Assembly (NCBI GenBank): GCA_029262065.1 | Contig: JAJDAC010000016.1 | Coordinates: forward strand, 1-64,000 | Origin: Candidatus Krumholzibacteriota bacterium | GTDB lineage: Bacteria; Krumholzibacteriota; Krumholzibacteriia; JAJRXK01 | DNA length: 64,000 nucleotides | Direction: 5' to 3' | Shown here: positions 8,373 through 16,178 of the stretch, in pieces | Numbering within the stretch: position 1 is the stretch's first letter | Layout of the letters: the number at the start of each line of letters is the position of its first letter | The notes under the pieces: model-generated | What the model was told of the DNA's origin: nothing | The model's input: the letters and a program-made list of their open reading frames with translations, nothing else | Database searches by the model: none | Program-made: the position numbers and the translations under genes

Positions 8373-8981
8373 ATGGCCAACGTGGACGCTCTGGGTATGA
8401 TCGAATGCAGCCGCATGTCGCTGGGGTCGGTTATTGCCGACGCCATGTTGAAGACGGCGAGCGTCGAGTTGTTGATGGCCCAGCCGGTACCGCCGGGAAA
8501 ACTGCTGGTGGTCGTACACGGCGGCGTGGCCGACGTCGAGGCAGCCGTGGCCGTTGGCCTGGACCGGGCGGGTGACGCGCTGGTCGACGCCTTCTTCATA
8601 CCACGACTCCATCCCAAGGTTGCCGCCGCGATCATGGCTCCGGTAGAGGGGCTCGAGGTGGAAGCCTTGGGCATGGTCGAAACCAAGACCGTGGCTTCCG
8701 CCATTCGCGCGGCCGACGCCTCGTTGAAGGCGGCCAAGGTCGATCTGGTTTCGATCAGATTGGGTCTGGGGATCGCCGGCCGAGCCATCTACTACGTGAC
8801 CGGTAGTGTGGCCGACGCGCAGGCGGCGGTCGAGGCGGGCCGGGCGGCGATTCGCGTGCCCGACCTGTTGATCGACTCCGCCGTGATTGCGCAGCCGCAT
8901 TCTTCGTACGCGCAGTACATGGCCTCCGGACCGGGGATCGTACGCCCCCTGCCCGGAGTTCAGGCTCCGGCTGAGGGCTGA
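8373..8981 (+). CDS. BMC-T tandem-domain trimeric shell protein
   Basis: A 202-residue protein with two BMC domains: about residues 5-88 (DALGMIECSRMSLG) and 97-182 ([14 protein letters not shown]). It forms pseudohexameric trimers in shell facets. There is no CxxC-type cluster ligand as in PduT-like Fe-S trimers, and the only cysteine is in domain 1 (IECS). This makes it more likely a plain or gated pore than an electron conduit. It starts 23 bases after the aldehyde dehydrogenase stop, behind AGGGAG. Confidence 0.93.
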   Translation: MANVDALGMIECSRMSLGSVIADAMLKTASVELLMAQPVPPGKLLVVVHGGVADVEAAVAVGLDRAGDALVDAFFIPRLHPKVAAAIMAPVEGLEVEALGMVETKTVASAIRAADASLKAAKVDLVSIRLGLGIAGRAIYYVTGSVADAQAAVEAGRAAIRVPDLLIDSAVIAQPHSSYAQYMASGPGIVRPLPGVQAPAEG

Positions 8982-8984
8982 TCG

Positions 8985-9296
8985 ATGCGCCTGGGCAGAG
9001 TTCTCGGCACCTGCGTGGCCAGCCGCAAGGCCTGTGGCCTGGGAGGGAAGCGGCTGTTGATTCTGCAACCCGTGGACTTCGAGTTGGTGCCCTCGGGAAC
9101 CGTACTGGTGGCCGTGGATACGGTGCAGGCGGGCCGGGGCGAGCTGGTGGCCTGGGTCGGCAGTCGCGAAGCGGCCAATTCCCTGCCAGAGCCCTTCTGC
9201 CCGGTTGACGCCGCGATCGTCGCGATCGTGGACGATCTGGGGCTCGAGGGTGACCGTGGCGACCTCGTCTGGCTGAGCGGTCAGGCCACGTCATGA
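8985..9296 (+). CDS. BMC-P microcompartment pentameric vertex protein (second)
   Basis: A 103-residue EutN/CcmL-family protein: MRLGRVLGTCVAS, KRLLILQPVD, VAVDTVQAGRGELV and PVDAAIVAIVDDL. It starts 3 bases after the trimer gene and its end overlaps the next gene by 4 bases (ATGA), indicating translational coupling. Confidence 0.93.
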   Translation: MRLGRVLGTCVASRKACGLGGKRLLILQPVDFELVPSGTVLVAVDTVQAGRGELVAWVGSREAANSLPEPFCPVDAAIVAIVDDLGLEGDRGDLVWLSGQATS

Positions 9297-9562
9297 AGAT
9301 CGCTCGCGTTACCGGTCAGATGGTCTCGACCCTCAAACATCCCCACCTGGACTCGCGCAGCATCCTCGTGGTCGAAATGGAATCGCTGAGCGGCCTCGAG
9401 GGGGGCCGGGCACTGCTGGCGGTGGATACGATCGGCGTGGGGGTGGGAGAACGGGTGCTCGTAGTCGACGACGGGGCCGCCGCTCGCACCGTATTGGGCC
9501 TAACGGGGCCGATTCGAACCCTCATCGTGGGCCGCGTGGACCAGACAAGTGTAGACCCCTGA
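9293..9562 (+). CDS. BMC-P microcompartment pentameric vertex protein (third)
   Basis: An 89-residue EutN/CcmL-family protein (MKIARVTGQMVST, RSILVVEMESL, LLAVDTIGVGVGERVLV, IRTLIVGRVD). It is the most divergent of the three pentamers at its C-terminus. It is the last gene of the operon, coupled by a 4-base ATGA overlap to the second pentamer. Confidence 0.92.
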   Translation: MKIARVTGQMVSTLKHPHLDSRSILVVEMESLSGLEGGRALLAVDTIGVGVGERVLVVDDGAAARTVLGLTGPIRTLIVGRVDQTSVDP

Positions 9563-9584
9563 TCGGCCAACCTCTATTTTTGCA

Positions 9585-9613
9585 TTGACTTGCCGCGAGG
9601 GCATTGGTATCAA
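9585..9613 (+). promoter_or_regulatory. Sigma-70-type promoter for the HU/IHF gene
   Basis: TTGACT (9585-9590), a 17-base spacer and TATCAA (9608-9613) lie about 45 bases upstream of the ATG. A T-rich stretch precedes the -35. Confidence 0.55.
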
Positions 9614-9657
9614 AGTTGGCGCGGCCAGAGGAACCCATTGGATAGGAGTCATCCGCA

Positions 9658-9984
9658 ATGACCAAGGCGGACCTGGTGGAAGTGATCGCGGACGGGACCG
9701 GCATCTCCAAGAAGGACACGGGCGTCGTCGTGGACCTCATCCTGGAGAACATCAGCCGGGCCCTGTGCGAGGGTGATAAGGTCGAACTTCGCGGTTTCGG
9801 CAGCTTCAAGGTGAAAGAACGTCGGTCCCGCAAGGCCAGGAATCCTCGCACCGGCGATGCCGTCGATGTTCCGGCCAAGCTGGTTCCCTACTTCAAGGCG
9901 TCCAACGAGCTGAAGGCTCTGGTGGACGTGGAGCCCAGCGTCTCCGATGACGCCATTGGCGAAACTTCCGGCGGAACCTTCTGA
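9658..9984 (+). CDS. HU/IHF-family DNA-binding protein
   Basis: A 108-residue histone-like protein: MTKADLVEVIADGTGISKKD dimerisation helices, ELRGFGSFKVKERR beta arm and RNPRTGDAVDVPAK, the DNA-intercalating Pro turn. It bends DNA in the nucleoid. IHF-type bending often helps sigma-54 promoters, which matter in this window. The last 15 residues (VEPSVSDDAIGE and on) are an acidic tail beyond the family core. Whether it is HU or IHF cannot be told from one subunit. Confidence 0.93.
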   Translation: MTKADLVEVIADGTGISKKDTGVVVDLILENISRALCEGDKVELRGFGSFKVKERRSRKARNPRTGDAVDVPAKLVPYFKASNELKALVDVEPSVSDDAIGETSGGTF

Positions 9985-10049
9985 TTTGAGTTAGCATAGA
10001 ACGCGGTCTTGGTGTGGGGATTCCCCTACCAGCCGCCCAAACAGCATTC

Positions 10050-10100
10050 GCCGCGACCATTCCTGGGTCAGGTCCCGGGTAAGGTGAGCGGCGCTTTTTT
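10050..10100 (+). terminator. Stem-loop with T-run downstream of HU/IHF gene
   Basis: The outer stem GCCGC (10050-10054) pairs with GCGGC (10088-10092). The inner stem CCTGGG (10062-10067) pairs with CCCGGG (10074-10079) with one G-T pair. T6 follows at 10095-10100. It could end the HU transcript, or act as a structured leader/attenuator for the small ribosomal-type gene 40 bases further on. Confidence 0.5.
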
Positions 10101-10140
10101 GGCTCCAGGCCCGTAGTGGCCTCGAAAGGAAGAACCGAGC

Positions 10141-10236
10141 ATGCCGAGTGGAAAGAAGCGTAAGCGCAAGAAGATCGCGACTCACAAGCGAAAGAAGCGC
10201 CTGCGTAAGAATCGGCACAAGAAGAAGAACAAGTAG
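10141..10236 (+). CDS. Tiny basic COX24/mS38-type (AURKAIP1-like) ribosomal peptide
   Basis: A 31-residue, almost wholly basic peptide: MPSGKKRKRKKIATH, then KRKKRLRKNRHKKKNK. It matches the AURKAIP1/COX24 domain (the bacterial relative of mitochondrial small-subunit protein mS38), whose hallmark is the Lys/Arg-rich SGKKRKRK...THKRKKRLRKNRHKKK pattern. It probably binds 16S rRNA in the 30S subunit. GAAAGGAAG lies upstream of the ATG. It lies 22 bases before the RNase R gene, so the two are likely co-transcribed. Confidence 0.85.
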   Translation: MPSGKKRKRKKIATHKRKKRLRKNRHKKKNK

Positions 10237-10258
10237 CGTCTTCGCCTGAGGTCCGAAC

Positions 10259-12457
10259 GTGGCGAAACGCATCCGAGGTGACGACTGGGAAGAGCAGGTC
10301 CTGCGTCACCTCACGGATCAGCCTCATCGTTCGTTCAAGGTCAAGGAACTCCAGCGCGCGCTCCGTGTGCCGCACTCTCGCTACAAGGAGTTCCGAACCC
10401 AGGTGCTCGAACTGGCCCGGGCGGGGAAGGTTGCAAGCCTTCCCCGCCGCAAGGTCCAGGCCCTCCAGGGCGCCTCACGTGTCGAAGCCATCGTAACGGG
10501 AGTCGGTCTCGACGCCACCGCCGTGCAGCTGCCCGACGGCAAACGTATCCGTCTGGATGTTCGCTCCCTGGAGCGAGTGGTTCCGGGAGATCGCGTCGAG
10601 ATCATGCGCGGCCGTGAGGAAGGCCGCCCCGTGGCCCACGTACGCCGCGTCCTACAGGCGGCGCCGCGAAGCCTGGTGGGAGTACTGGAGAAATTCGGCG
10701 AGCGCTGGGTGCTTCTCCCCGACGAGAACGTTCCTGGCTTTTCCGGCGGAGCCTTCATTGCCCCCGGCGCCGATACCACCCAATTCGAAACTGGCGCGAT
10801 CGCCACCGGCACCCTCGATGCGTTCGATCCGGCGACCACGCGTCCGCTGCTGGAATCGGTTCAGGTGCTCGGACACGCCGACCATCCCAAGGCCGCGTTC
10901 GCGCGATTGTTGTCGCGATCAGGTTGGCCACGCGGTTTCTCCGAGCAGGCATTGGCGCAGGCCGAGCGTCCGCTGGAGAAAGACCGCGAACGTCGCGATT
11001 GCACCCAGGAACTCGCCTTCACGATAGATCCCTTCACGGCGAAGGATCACGACGACGCGGTGGCGGTAACCCGCCATGAAAGCGGCGGTTTCGTGTTGTC
11101 GGTTCACATTGCCGACGTTGCCACCTACGTCGAGGAAGACTCCGTCCTCGACGAAGAAGCGCTGGCGCGCGCCACGAGTGTCTATCCACCGGGCCAGGTT
11201 CTGCCCATGTTGCCGTCGGCTCTGTCGGGCGGCGAATGCTCGTTGCACCACGGCCACGAGCGACGCACGTTGACCGCACGCATTCAGTACGACGCCAGCG
11301 GCGCGCGCCTCCGTTTCGATATTGGTCGATCGATGATCCGCAGCCGGGCATCGTTGAGTTACGAAATGGCCGAAGCCCTGCTGGAGGGCGATCTCGACGC
11401 GGTTCCCGCCGCGCGCACCGAGGTGGAGTGCGCCGATCTGGCCGCGGCGGTGGAGACCATGCACGAGCTGGCGGGGAGCCTGCGCGAACGCCGCCGCAGC
11501 GCGGGAAGCCTGTTCGTTGACCGCCCCGAGCGGGAATTCGTCCTGGCCGAAAATGGCCACGTGGAGTCCCTGCGTACACGACCGTCACTTCGCAGTCATT
11601 GGATCATCGAGGAGTTCATGCTCGAGGCCAATCGAGCGGTGGCCGAGACGCTCAACACCGCCGGCTTGCCGTTGATGTGGCGGGTGCATGAAGAACCCGA
11701 CGAGCGGAAAGTGGAAGCGCTGGCCGAGTTCGTGGGCGACCTGGGATTGCGGTGGCGTCCCGGCCATCCAATTACCGGCCACGACTACGCCGAACTGTTT
11801 GCCCTGGTCGCCAACACCTCGCAGGCCCGGTTGGTGGGCCTCATGGCCCTGCGTTCGTTGATGAAGGCTCGGTACCGGGTGGGATGGGATCGGCATTTCG
11901 GCCTGGCGTTCGACGAATACGCCCACTTCACATCGCCGATTCGTAGGTACCCCGATCTGCACAATCACCGCTGGCTACACGCGTTGATCGATGCGGTCGG
12001 CGAGGGTGGCTGGATCGAGAACGCGGCCAAGGTAGCCCGCACGCGTGGCCGCCAGACCTCGGTGAGCGCGGCCGATCGCTTCGCGGCCATGGCGCGGGCC
12101 GACCACTGCAGCGAGCGGGAGCAGGTGGCCCAGCGCCTGGAGCGTAGCGCTGGCGACATCTACGCGGCCGATTACGTGAAGGACCGTGAGGGGGAAACCC
12201 TGGAAGGAATGGTGGTGAGCGTGGTTTCCAGCGGATTGTTCGTGGAGCTGGATGCCGTGGGCTTGGATGGCTTCGTCGGGGTTGAACAGCTACCGGGGGA
12301 TTGGTATACCTTCCGCGAGCGTCGCCACGCTTTCGTGGGCGAACGATCCGGCAAGATCTTCCGAATCGGGCAGAGGGTGCGAGTCTTGCTTGAGCACGTA
12401 GACGTTACGAACGGCCGCCTGTGGCTGGGGTCGATCAAAGCGTTGCCCACCGCGTAG
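10259..12457 (+). CDS. rnr: Ribonuclease R
   Basis: A 732-residue 3'-5' exoribonuclease of the RNase II/R family, able to degrade structured RNA. In order: an N-terminal winged helix (VKELQRALRVPHSRYKEF), cold-shock OB domains, the RNB catalytic domain with FTIDPFTAKDHDDAVAV (about residues 253-270, metal-binding aspartates) and later HFTSPIRRYPDLHNH, and a C-terminal S1 domain (GMVVSVVSSGLFVELD). Start is GTG at 10259. It follows the ribosomal-type peptide closely, consistent with a translation/RNA-quality operon. Confidence 0.96.
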   Translation: MAKRIRGDDWEEQVLRHLTDQPHRSFKVKELQRALRVPHSRYKEFRTQVLELARAGKVASLPRRKVQALQGASRVEAIVTGVGLDATAVQLPDGKRIRLDVRSLERVVPGDRVEIMRGREEGRPVAHVRRVLQAAPRSLVGVLEKFGERWVLLPDENVPGFSGGAFIAPGADTTQFETGAIATGTLDAFDPATTRPLLESVQVLGHADHPKAAFARLLSRSGWPRGFSEQALAQAERPLEKDRERRDCTQELAFTIDPFTAKDHDDAVAVTRHESGGFVLSVHIADVATYVEEDSVLDEEALARATSVYPPGQVLPMLPSALSGGECSLHHGHERRTLTARIQYDASGARLRFDIGRSMIRSRASLSYEMAEALLEGDLDAVPAARTEVECADLAAAVETMHELAGSLRERRRSAGSLFVDRPEREFVLAENGHVESLRTRPSLRSHWIIEEFMLEANRAVAETLNTAGLPLMWRVHEEPDERKVEALAEFVGDLGLRWRPGHPITGHDYAELFALVANTSQARLVGLMALRSLMKARYRVGWDRHFGLAFDEYAHFTSPIRRYPDLHNHRWLHALIDAVGEGGWIENAAKVARTRGRQTSVSAADRFAAMARADHCSEREQVAQRLERSAGDIYAADYVKDREGETLEGMVVSVVSSGLFVELDAVGLDGFVGVEQLPGDWYTFRERRHAFVGERSGKIFRIGQRVRVLLEHVDVTNGRLWLGSIKALPTA

Positions 12458-12472
12458 CGAGAGGGATAGGAA

Positions 12473-12850
12473 ATGTCCGAACCGGCAGGTGCCGAGCGCC
12501 GCAAGTCAGATCGAGTCGATGCGGCGCTGCACATCAACCTTCATATCGACCTCGATGGTTACGAGACGTCCGAGTCTGACCTCGAGGCGCTCAACGTCAG
12601 CAGTTCTGGCGTGTACTTCCGCTCTGACACGTACATCGAGCCCATGACCAAGCTGGCTCTCAACTTCGACGTGCCACTGGGAGACGACAAGTTCGGCCGC
12701 GTTGACTGCGAAGGAATCGTGGCCCGGGTCATCCCGGAGATACCCGATCCCGAGATCGATCAGTACGAGGTGGCGGTGTTCTTCACCACCATCGACGCCG
12801 ACAGCCTCCACAATCTCGAAAAGTACGTGGCCCAGCGAATTTCGGTCTAG
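12473..12850 (+). CDS. PilZ-domain protein (c-di-GMP binding)
   Basis: A 125-residue stand-alone PilZ domain. The c-di-GMP-binding RxxxR is in ERRKSDRVDA (residues about 9-18), and the second motif, normally D/NxSxxG, is NVSSSGVYF (about 42-50). Such proteins relay c-di-GMP levels to motility, often slowing flagella. Its place just upstream of a kinase and the flagellar cluster fits that role, though the target is inferred. AGGGATAGGAA precedes the ATG. Confidence 0.88.
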   Translation: MSEPAGAERRKSDRVDAALHINLHIDLDGYETSESDLEALNVSSSGVYFRSDTYIEPMTKLALNFDVPLGDDKFGRVDCEGIVARVIPEIPDPEIDQYEVAVFFTTIDADSLHNLEKYVAQRISV

Positions 12851-12922
12851 CGCGTAGAGTTCCTAAAGGACTCGTACCCGTCAGCCGAAACCAAAGCGAA
12901 GGCCCAGAGAGGGGGTACCCGC

Positions 12923-14395
12923 GTGGTTCGCGACGGTGTTGGCGTCGATCGAGTTCTGATCGTTTCCGAAACAGAACAGTTCATCGAGGGCTTGCGGCAA
13001 GAATTGCCGGATGCCGCGGAACGCCTGGACTGGACCCCCGACGTCGTCACCGCGTTGCCGCGGGTGTTGAGCGGCGAGGTGTCGGTCCTCGTCCTCACAT
13101 CGGACTCGGTCGGTGGTGATCGTCGCCATTGGCTCGAGCGCGTAAGGCTTCATCCCCAGAGTCGTGAATGTTCGCTCGTGCTGGTCGAGACGAGCGACGA
13201 CTTCTCGCCGGCGCTACGGTCGGCCGTGGATGTGGTCCTGGAGCGAAGCGCTGGTATGGCGGCGTTGGCTCAACAGGTGCGGCGACTGATGTCTCGCGGC
13301 GAAGCACGCGGCGTGGCCCGCGAGCAGTGGGCTCGTTTGACGTCGGTGATCGATGCGCTGCCCCAGGCCATACTGTTGCTCGACGCGAATGGAAACGTCC
13401 GATCCACGAACACAGTCGCCCGGGAGTTGCTGGCGTTGACGCGGGAAATCACGCAGCTGTGGACCCTCGATCGGATTCTATGCGCCTTGGGCGTGGCCTC
13501 TGACGAAGCCAGCGAGCTGTCGCGCGGCGCGGCGATCGAGGGCGTGGAAATCCGGGTGCGACTGAACAATGAAACCCGCCAGCTGCGTGGACGCAGTCAT
13601 TGGCTTCCTGACGGTGGCCCCGATGCATCTCAGGATGCCATGCGCATGGTGGTGTTCGAGGATATCACCGCGCCTCGGGCCCAGGAGCAGCGGCGGTCCG
13701 CGTACCACGCGACCATTGCCCACGACCTGCGTACACCCATGGCCGTCGTGCGAGGCTACCTGACGCTCCTGGCTACCCAGGCAACCCACGCACTGACGGA
13801 AGCCCACGTAGAGTACCTCTCGCGAAGCCTGCATCGTCTCGACGATGCCGAATCATTGCTCGACGATTTCCTGGATCAGGCCCAGATGGAGGCGGGACGT
13901 CCCCAACTTCGCTGGGAGGCGATCGAGCTGCGGCCGACACTGCAACTCCTGGTGGACGACTTCCAGCCCGCACCCGGCACCGAGGGTGTCGCGCTGGAAC
14001 TGCACTACCCTGAAGAACTGGAACACGAGCACATGCGAGTCGATGCCCGTCGGCTCCGCCAGGTGATTGCCAATCTCATTACCAATGCGCAGAAGTACGC
14101 ACCGGAAAGTCCGAGCATCGAGGTCCACGTGCGGGAGCTTCCGCTGGGACTTCGCTTCGAAGTGCGAGACCGCGGTCCGGGCATCGACCCCGATGCGCGC
14201 GGTCGGGTCTTCGATCCCTATGTGCGCCTGGACGATCCGTCCGCCAAGGGCGCGGGACTGGGCCTTCTCATCGTCCGCTCCATCGTGGAAGCACACGGCG
14301 GTGAAGTAGGTGTCGATGGCCGAGACGGCGGGGGATCGGTGTTCTGGGTCGAACTTCCGGCCACGCTGCGAATGCAACCCATGGACGTGAGCTGA
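12923..14395 (+). CDS. Sensor histidine kinase with pseudo-receiver and PAS domains
   Basis: A 490-residue soluble kinase without membrane segments. Residues about 1-120 look like a receiver fold (RVLIVSETEQFIEGL) that lacks the acidic pocket. A PAS-like region follows (VIDALPQAILLLDANGNVRS), then HisKA with His267 in TIAHDLRTPMAV, and HATPase with N box NLITNAQKYAPE, DRGPGIDP and AKGAGLGLLIVRSI. Start is GTG at 12923 after GAGAGGGGG. No partner regulator adjoins it. It lies between pilZ and the flgF operon, so a motility or c-di-GMP-linked role is plausible but not shown. Confidence 0.88.
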   Translation: MVRDGVGVDRVLIVSETEQFIEGLRQELPDAAERLDWTPDVVTALPRVLSGEVSVLVLTSDSVGGDRRHWLERVRLHPQSRECSLVLVETSDDFSPALRSAVDVVLERSAGMAALAQQVRRLMSRGEARGVAREQWARLTSVIDALPQAILLLDANGNVRSTNTVARELLALTREITQLWTLDRILCALGVASDEASELSRGAAIEGVEIRVRLNNETRQLRGRSHWLPDGGPDASQDAMRMVVFEDITAPRAQEQRRSAYHATIAHDLRTPMAVVRGYLTLLATQATHALTEAHVEYLSRSLHRLDDAESLLDDFLDQAQMEAGRPQLRWEAIELRPTLQLLVDDFQPAPGTEGVALELHYPEELEHEHMRVDARRLRQVIANLITNAQKYAPESPSIEVHVRELPLGLRFEVRDRGPGIDPDARGRVFDPYVRLDDPSAKGAGLGLLIVRSIVEAHGGEVGVDGRDGGGSVFWVELPATLRMQPMDVS

Positions 14396-14591
14396 CCACT
14401 GCGCCCAAAATACGCCCACTGCTCGACGTATGATCCCTACCGTGTCGTGCGCATCCTTCCGGCCCAGGGGTAGATCCTACCCGTTCATGTGGTCGTGCAC
14501 GCCACCCGATTATTTCCGATTGTGCCCCGTGGTTCCCCGCAATACCCCATAGCTCCTTGCACGGGCGCCTGGTGGCTGGTTGCACCGCATC

Positions 14592-14606
14592 TGGCACGGC
14601 CATTGC
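14592..14606 (+). promoter_or_regulatory. Sigma-54 promoter for the flgF operon
   Basis: TGGCAC-GGCCA-TTGC is a full match to the -24/-12 consensus. The predicted start (about 14617) leaves a short leader that still contains the SD GGGAGGGAG before the flgF ATG at 14632. Confidence 0.85.
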
Positions 14607-14631
14607 GGAATGCGCCTCGGGAGGGAGCCCC

Positions 14632-15351
14632 ATGTTACGAACACTACAAGTCGCGCGCTCAGGTATGCGCGCGCAGGAGCGCAAGCTCGAGGTCCTGGCC
14701 AACAACCTGGCCAATGCGGCCACGACCGGGTTTCGACGCGTCCTTGCCAACCAGATGGAAGCGCCGCGCACGGCCGGTGGACCCGGCGATCTGCGTCCAC
14801 TTGAGGTCACGACCACGCTGGACATGCGGCAGGGTCCCCTGCAGCAAACCGGCAATCCGTTGGATGTGGCCATCGCGGGTGACGGTTTCCTGGTAGTGCA
14901 GAGTCCAGGAGGCGCGCGGTACACGCGAAACGGTTCGCTGTCGGTCGACCCCGAAGGGCGACTGGTGAATACGTCGGGATACCCGGTCATGGGCGAGGGT
15001 GGTGCCATCCAATTGCCGCCCGGTGCGGCCAGCATCGCGGCCGACGGGACGATCGCGGTCAATGGCCAGCCGGTCGACCGGATCCGTGTGGTCACCGTGC
15101 CCCAAGCGCGAACCATGCAGCCCGAGGGCGGCGGCCTGTTGGCGGCCCGGGGCAACGTTACGGCCCAGAATCTGGATCCATCGGAAGTCCGATTGATGTC
15201 CGGACACCTGGAGGGAAGCAACACCAATCCGGTGTCGGACCTCATTGCATTGATCACCGCGCAGCGAACATTCGAAGCCGGCCAGCGGGTGTTGACCGCC
15301 ACCGACGAATCGCTGCGCAAGACCGTGAGCGACATTCCGCGGGTCGGCTAG
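14632..15351 (+). CDS. flgF: Flagellar basal-body rod protein FlgF
   Basis: A 239-residue proximal-rod protein of the flagellar axial family: N-terminal MLRTLQVARSGM, the family motif NNLANAATTGFRR, the core GNPLDVAIAGDGFLVV, and a C-terminal heptad helix (NPVSDLIALITAQRTFEA). The ATG at 14632 is chosen because it follows GGGAGGGAG and lies just downstream of the sigma-54 promoter. An open upstream extension to 14557 would overlap that promoter. It is the first gene of a long operon followed by flgG. Confidence 0.95.
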   Translation: MLRTLQVARSGMRAQERKLEVLANNLANAATTGFRRVLANQMEAPRTAGGPGDLRPLEVTTTLDMRQGPLQQTGNPLDVAIAGDGFLVVQSPGGARYTRNGSLSVDPEGRLVNTSGYPVMGEGGAIQLPPGAASIAADGTIAVNGQPVDRIRVVTVPQARTMQPEGGGLLAARGNVTAQNLDPSEVRLMSGHLEGSNTNPVSDLIALITAQRTFEAGQRVLTATDESLRKTVSDIPRVG

Positions 15352-15385
15352 CGACCCGGGACTTTCGAGGGAGCTGAATAGAACC

Positions 15386-16177
15386 ATGCTTCGCGCCATG
15401 ACAACGGCGGCCAGTGGAATGCACGCGCAACAAACGCGTATCGATTCCATTTCCAACAATCTGGCCAACGTGAACACCATTGGCTACAAAGCCACCCGCC
15501 TGGAGTTCCAGGACCTTCTATACGAAAACCTCGCGCCGACCGGCGGCGTTCGCGCAGGCGGCGGCAGTGCGCCGGCGGCGATCGAGGTAGGGCACGGCGT
15601 GCGCGTCATGTCGACCGTGCGCAAAGCCAACCAGGGCGCGCCCGAACAGACCAGCAATCCACTCGATCTGATGGTCGACGGCGATGGCTTTTTTCAGGTT
15701 CGGCTACCCGACGGCGGTCTTGGTTACACGCGCGATGGCAGTTTCAAGATCGACCGGGACGGCAACGTGGTAACCAGCGCCGGTTACTACCTGGAGCCGG
15801 CCCTGAGCGTTCCTCCCGAGGCAGAAAGTATCGGCATCGCCAGCGACGGTACGGTCAGCGCGATACTTTCGGGATCCGATACCGAGGAACAGATTCTCGG
15901 GACCATAGAACTCGCGCGTTTCGTGAATCCCGCGGGGCTGTCGCACGCCGGCGAGAACCTGCTGGTGGCCACGCCCAACAGCGGGGAGCCCGAGGTGGGG
16001 ACCGGTGGCAGTCCCGGTTTCGGCAACATCACCCAGGGGTTCGTGGAACGAAGCAACGTGGAAGTGGTCACCGAGCTGGTGAACATGATCACGGCGCAAC
16101 GCGCCTACGAACTGAATTCGCGCACCATCCAAACCGCCGACGACATGATGTCGACGGTGAATTCCATCCGGAGATAA
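15386..16177 (+). CDS. flgG: Flagellar distal rod protein FlgG
   Basis: A 263-residue distal-rod protein: MLRAMTTAASGMHAQQ, the axial signature ISNNLANVNTIGYKA, TSNPLDLMVDGDGFFQV and the C-terminal coiled helix ELVNMITAQRAYELNSRTIQ. The length is typical (about 260). It forms the drive-shaft rod crossing the periplasm. It lies 34 bases after flgF, and flgA follows after 1 base. Confidence 0.97.
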   Translation: MLRAMTTAASGMHAQQTRIDSISNNLANVNTIGYKATRLEFQDLLYENLAPTGGVRAGGGSAPAAIEVGHGVRVMSTVRKANQGAPEQTSNPLDLMVDGDGFFQVRLPDGGLGYTRDGSFKIDRDGNVVTSAGYYLEPALSVPPEAESIGIASDGTVSAILSGSDTEEQILGTIELARFVNPAGLSHAGENLLVATPNSGEPEVGTGGSPGFGNITQGFVERSNVEVVTELVNMITAQRAYELNSRTIQTADDMMSTVNSIRR

Positions 16178-16178
16178 T

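Noticed and set aside
14557-14631. Upstream extension of flgF
   Set aside because: It crosses the sigma-54 promoter and lacks family similarity; ATG 14632 follows GGGAGGGAG.
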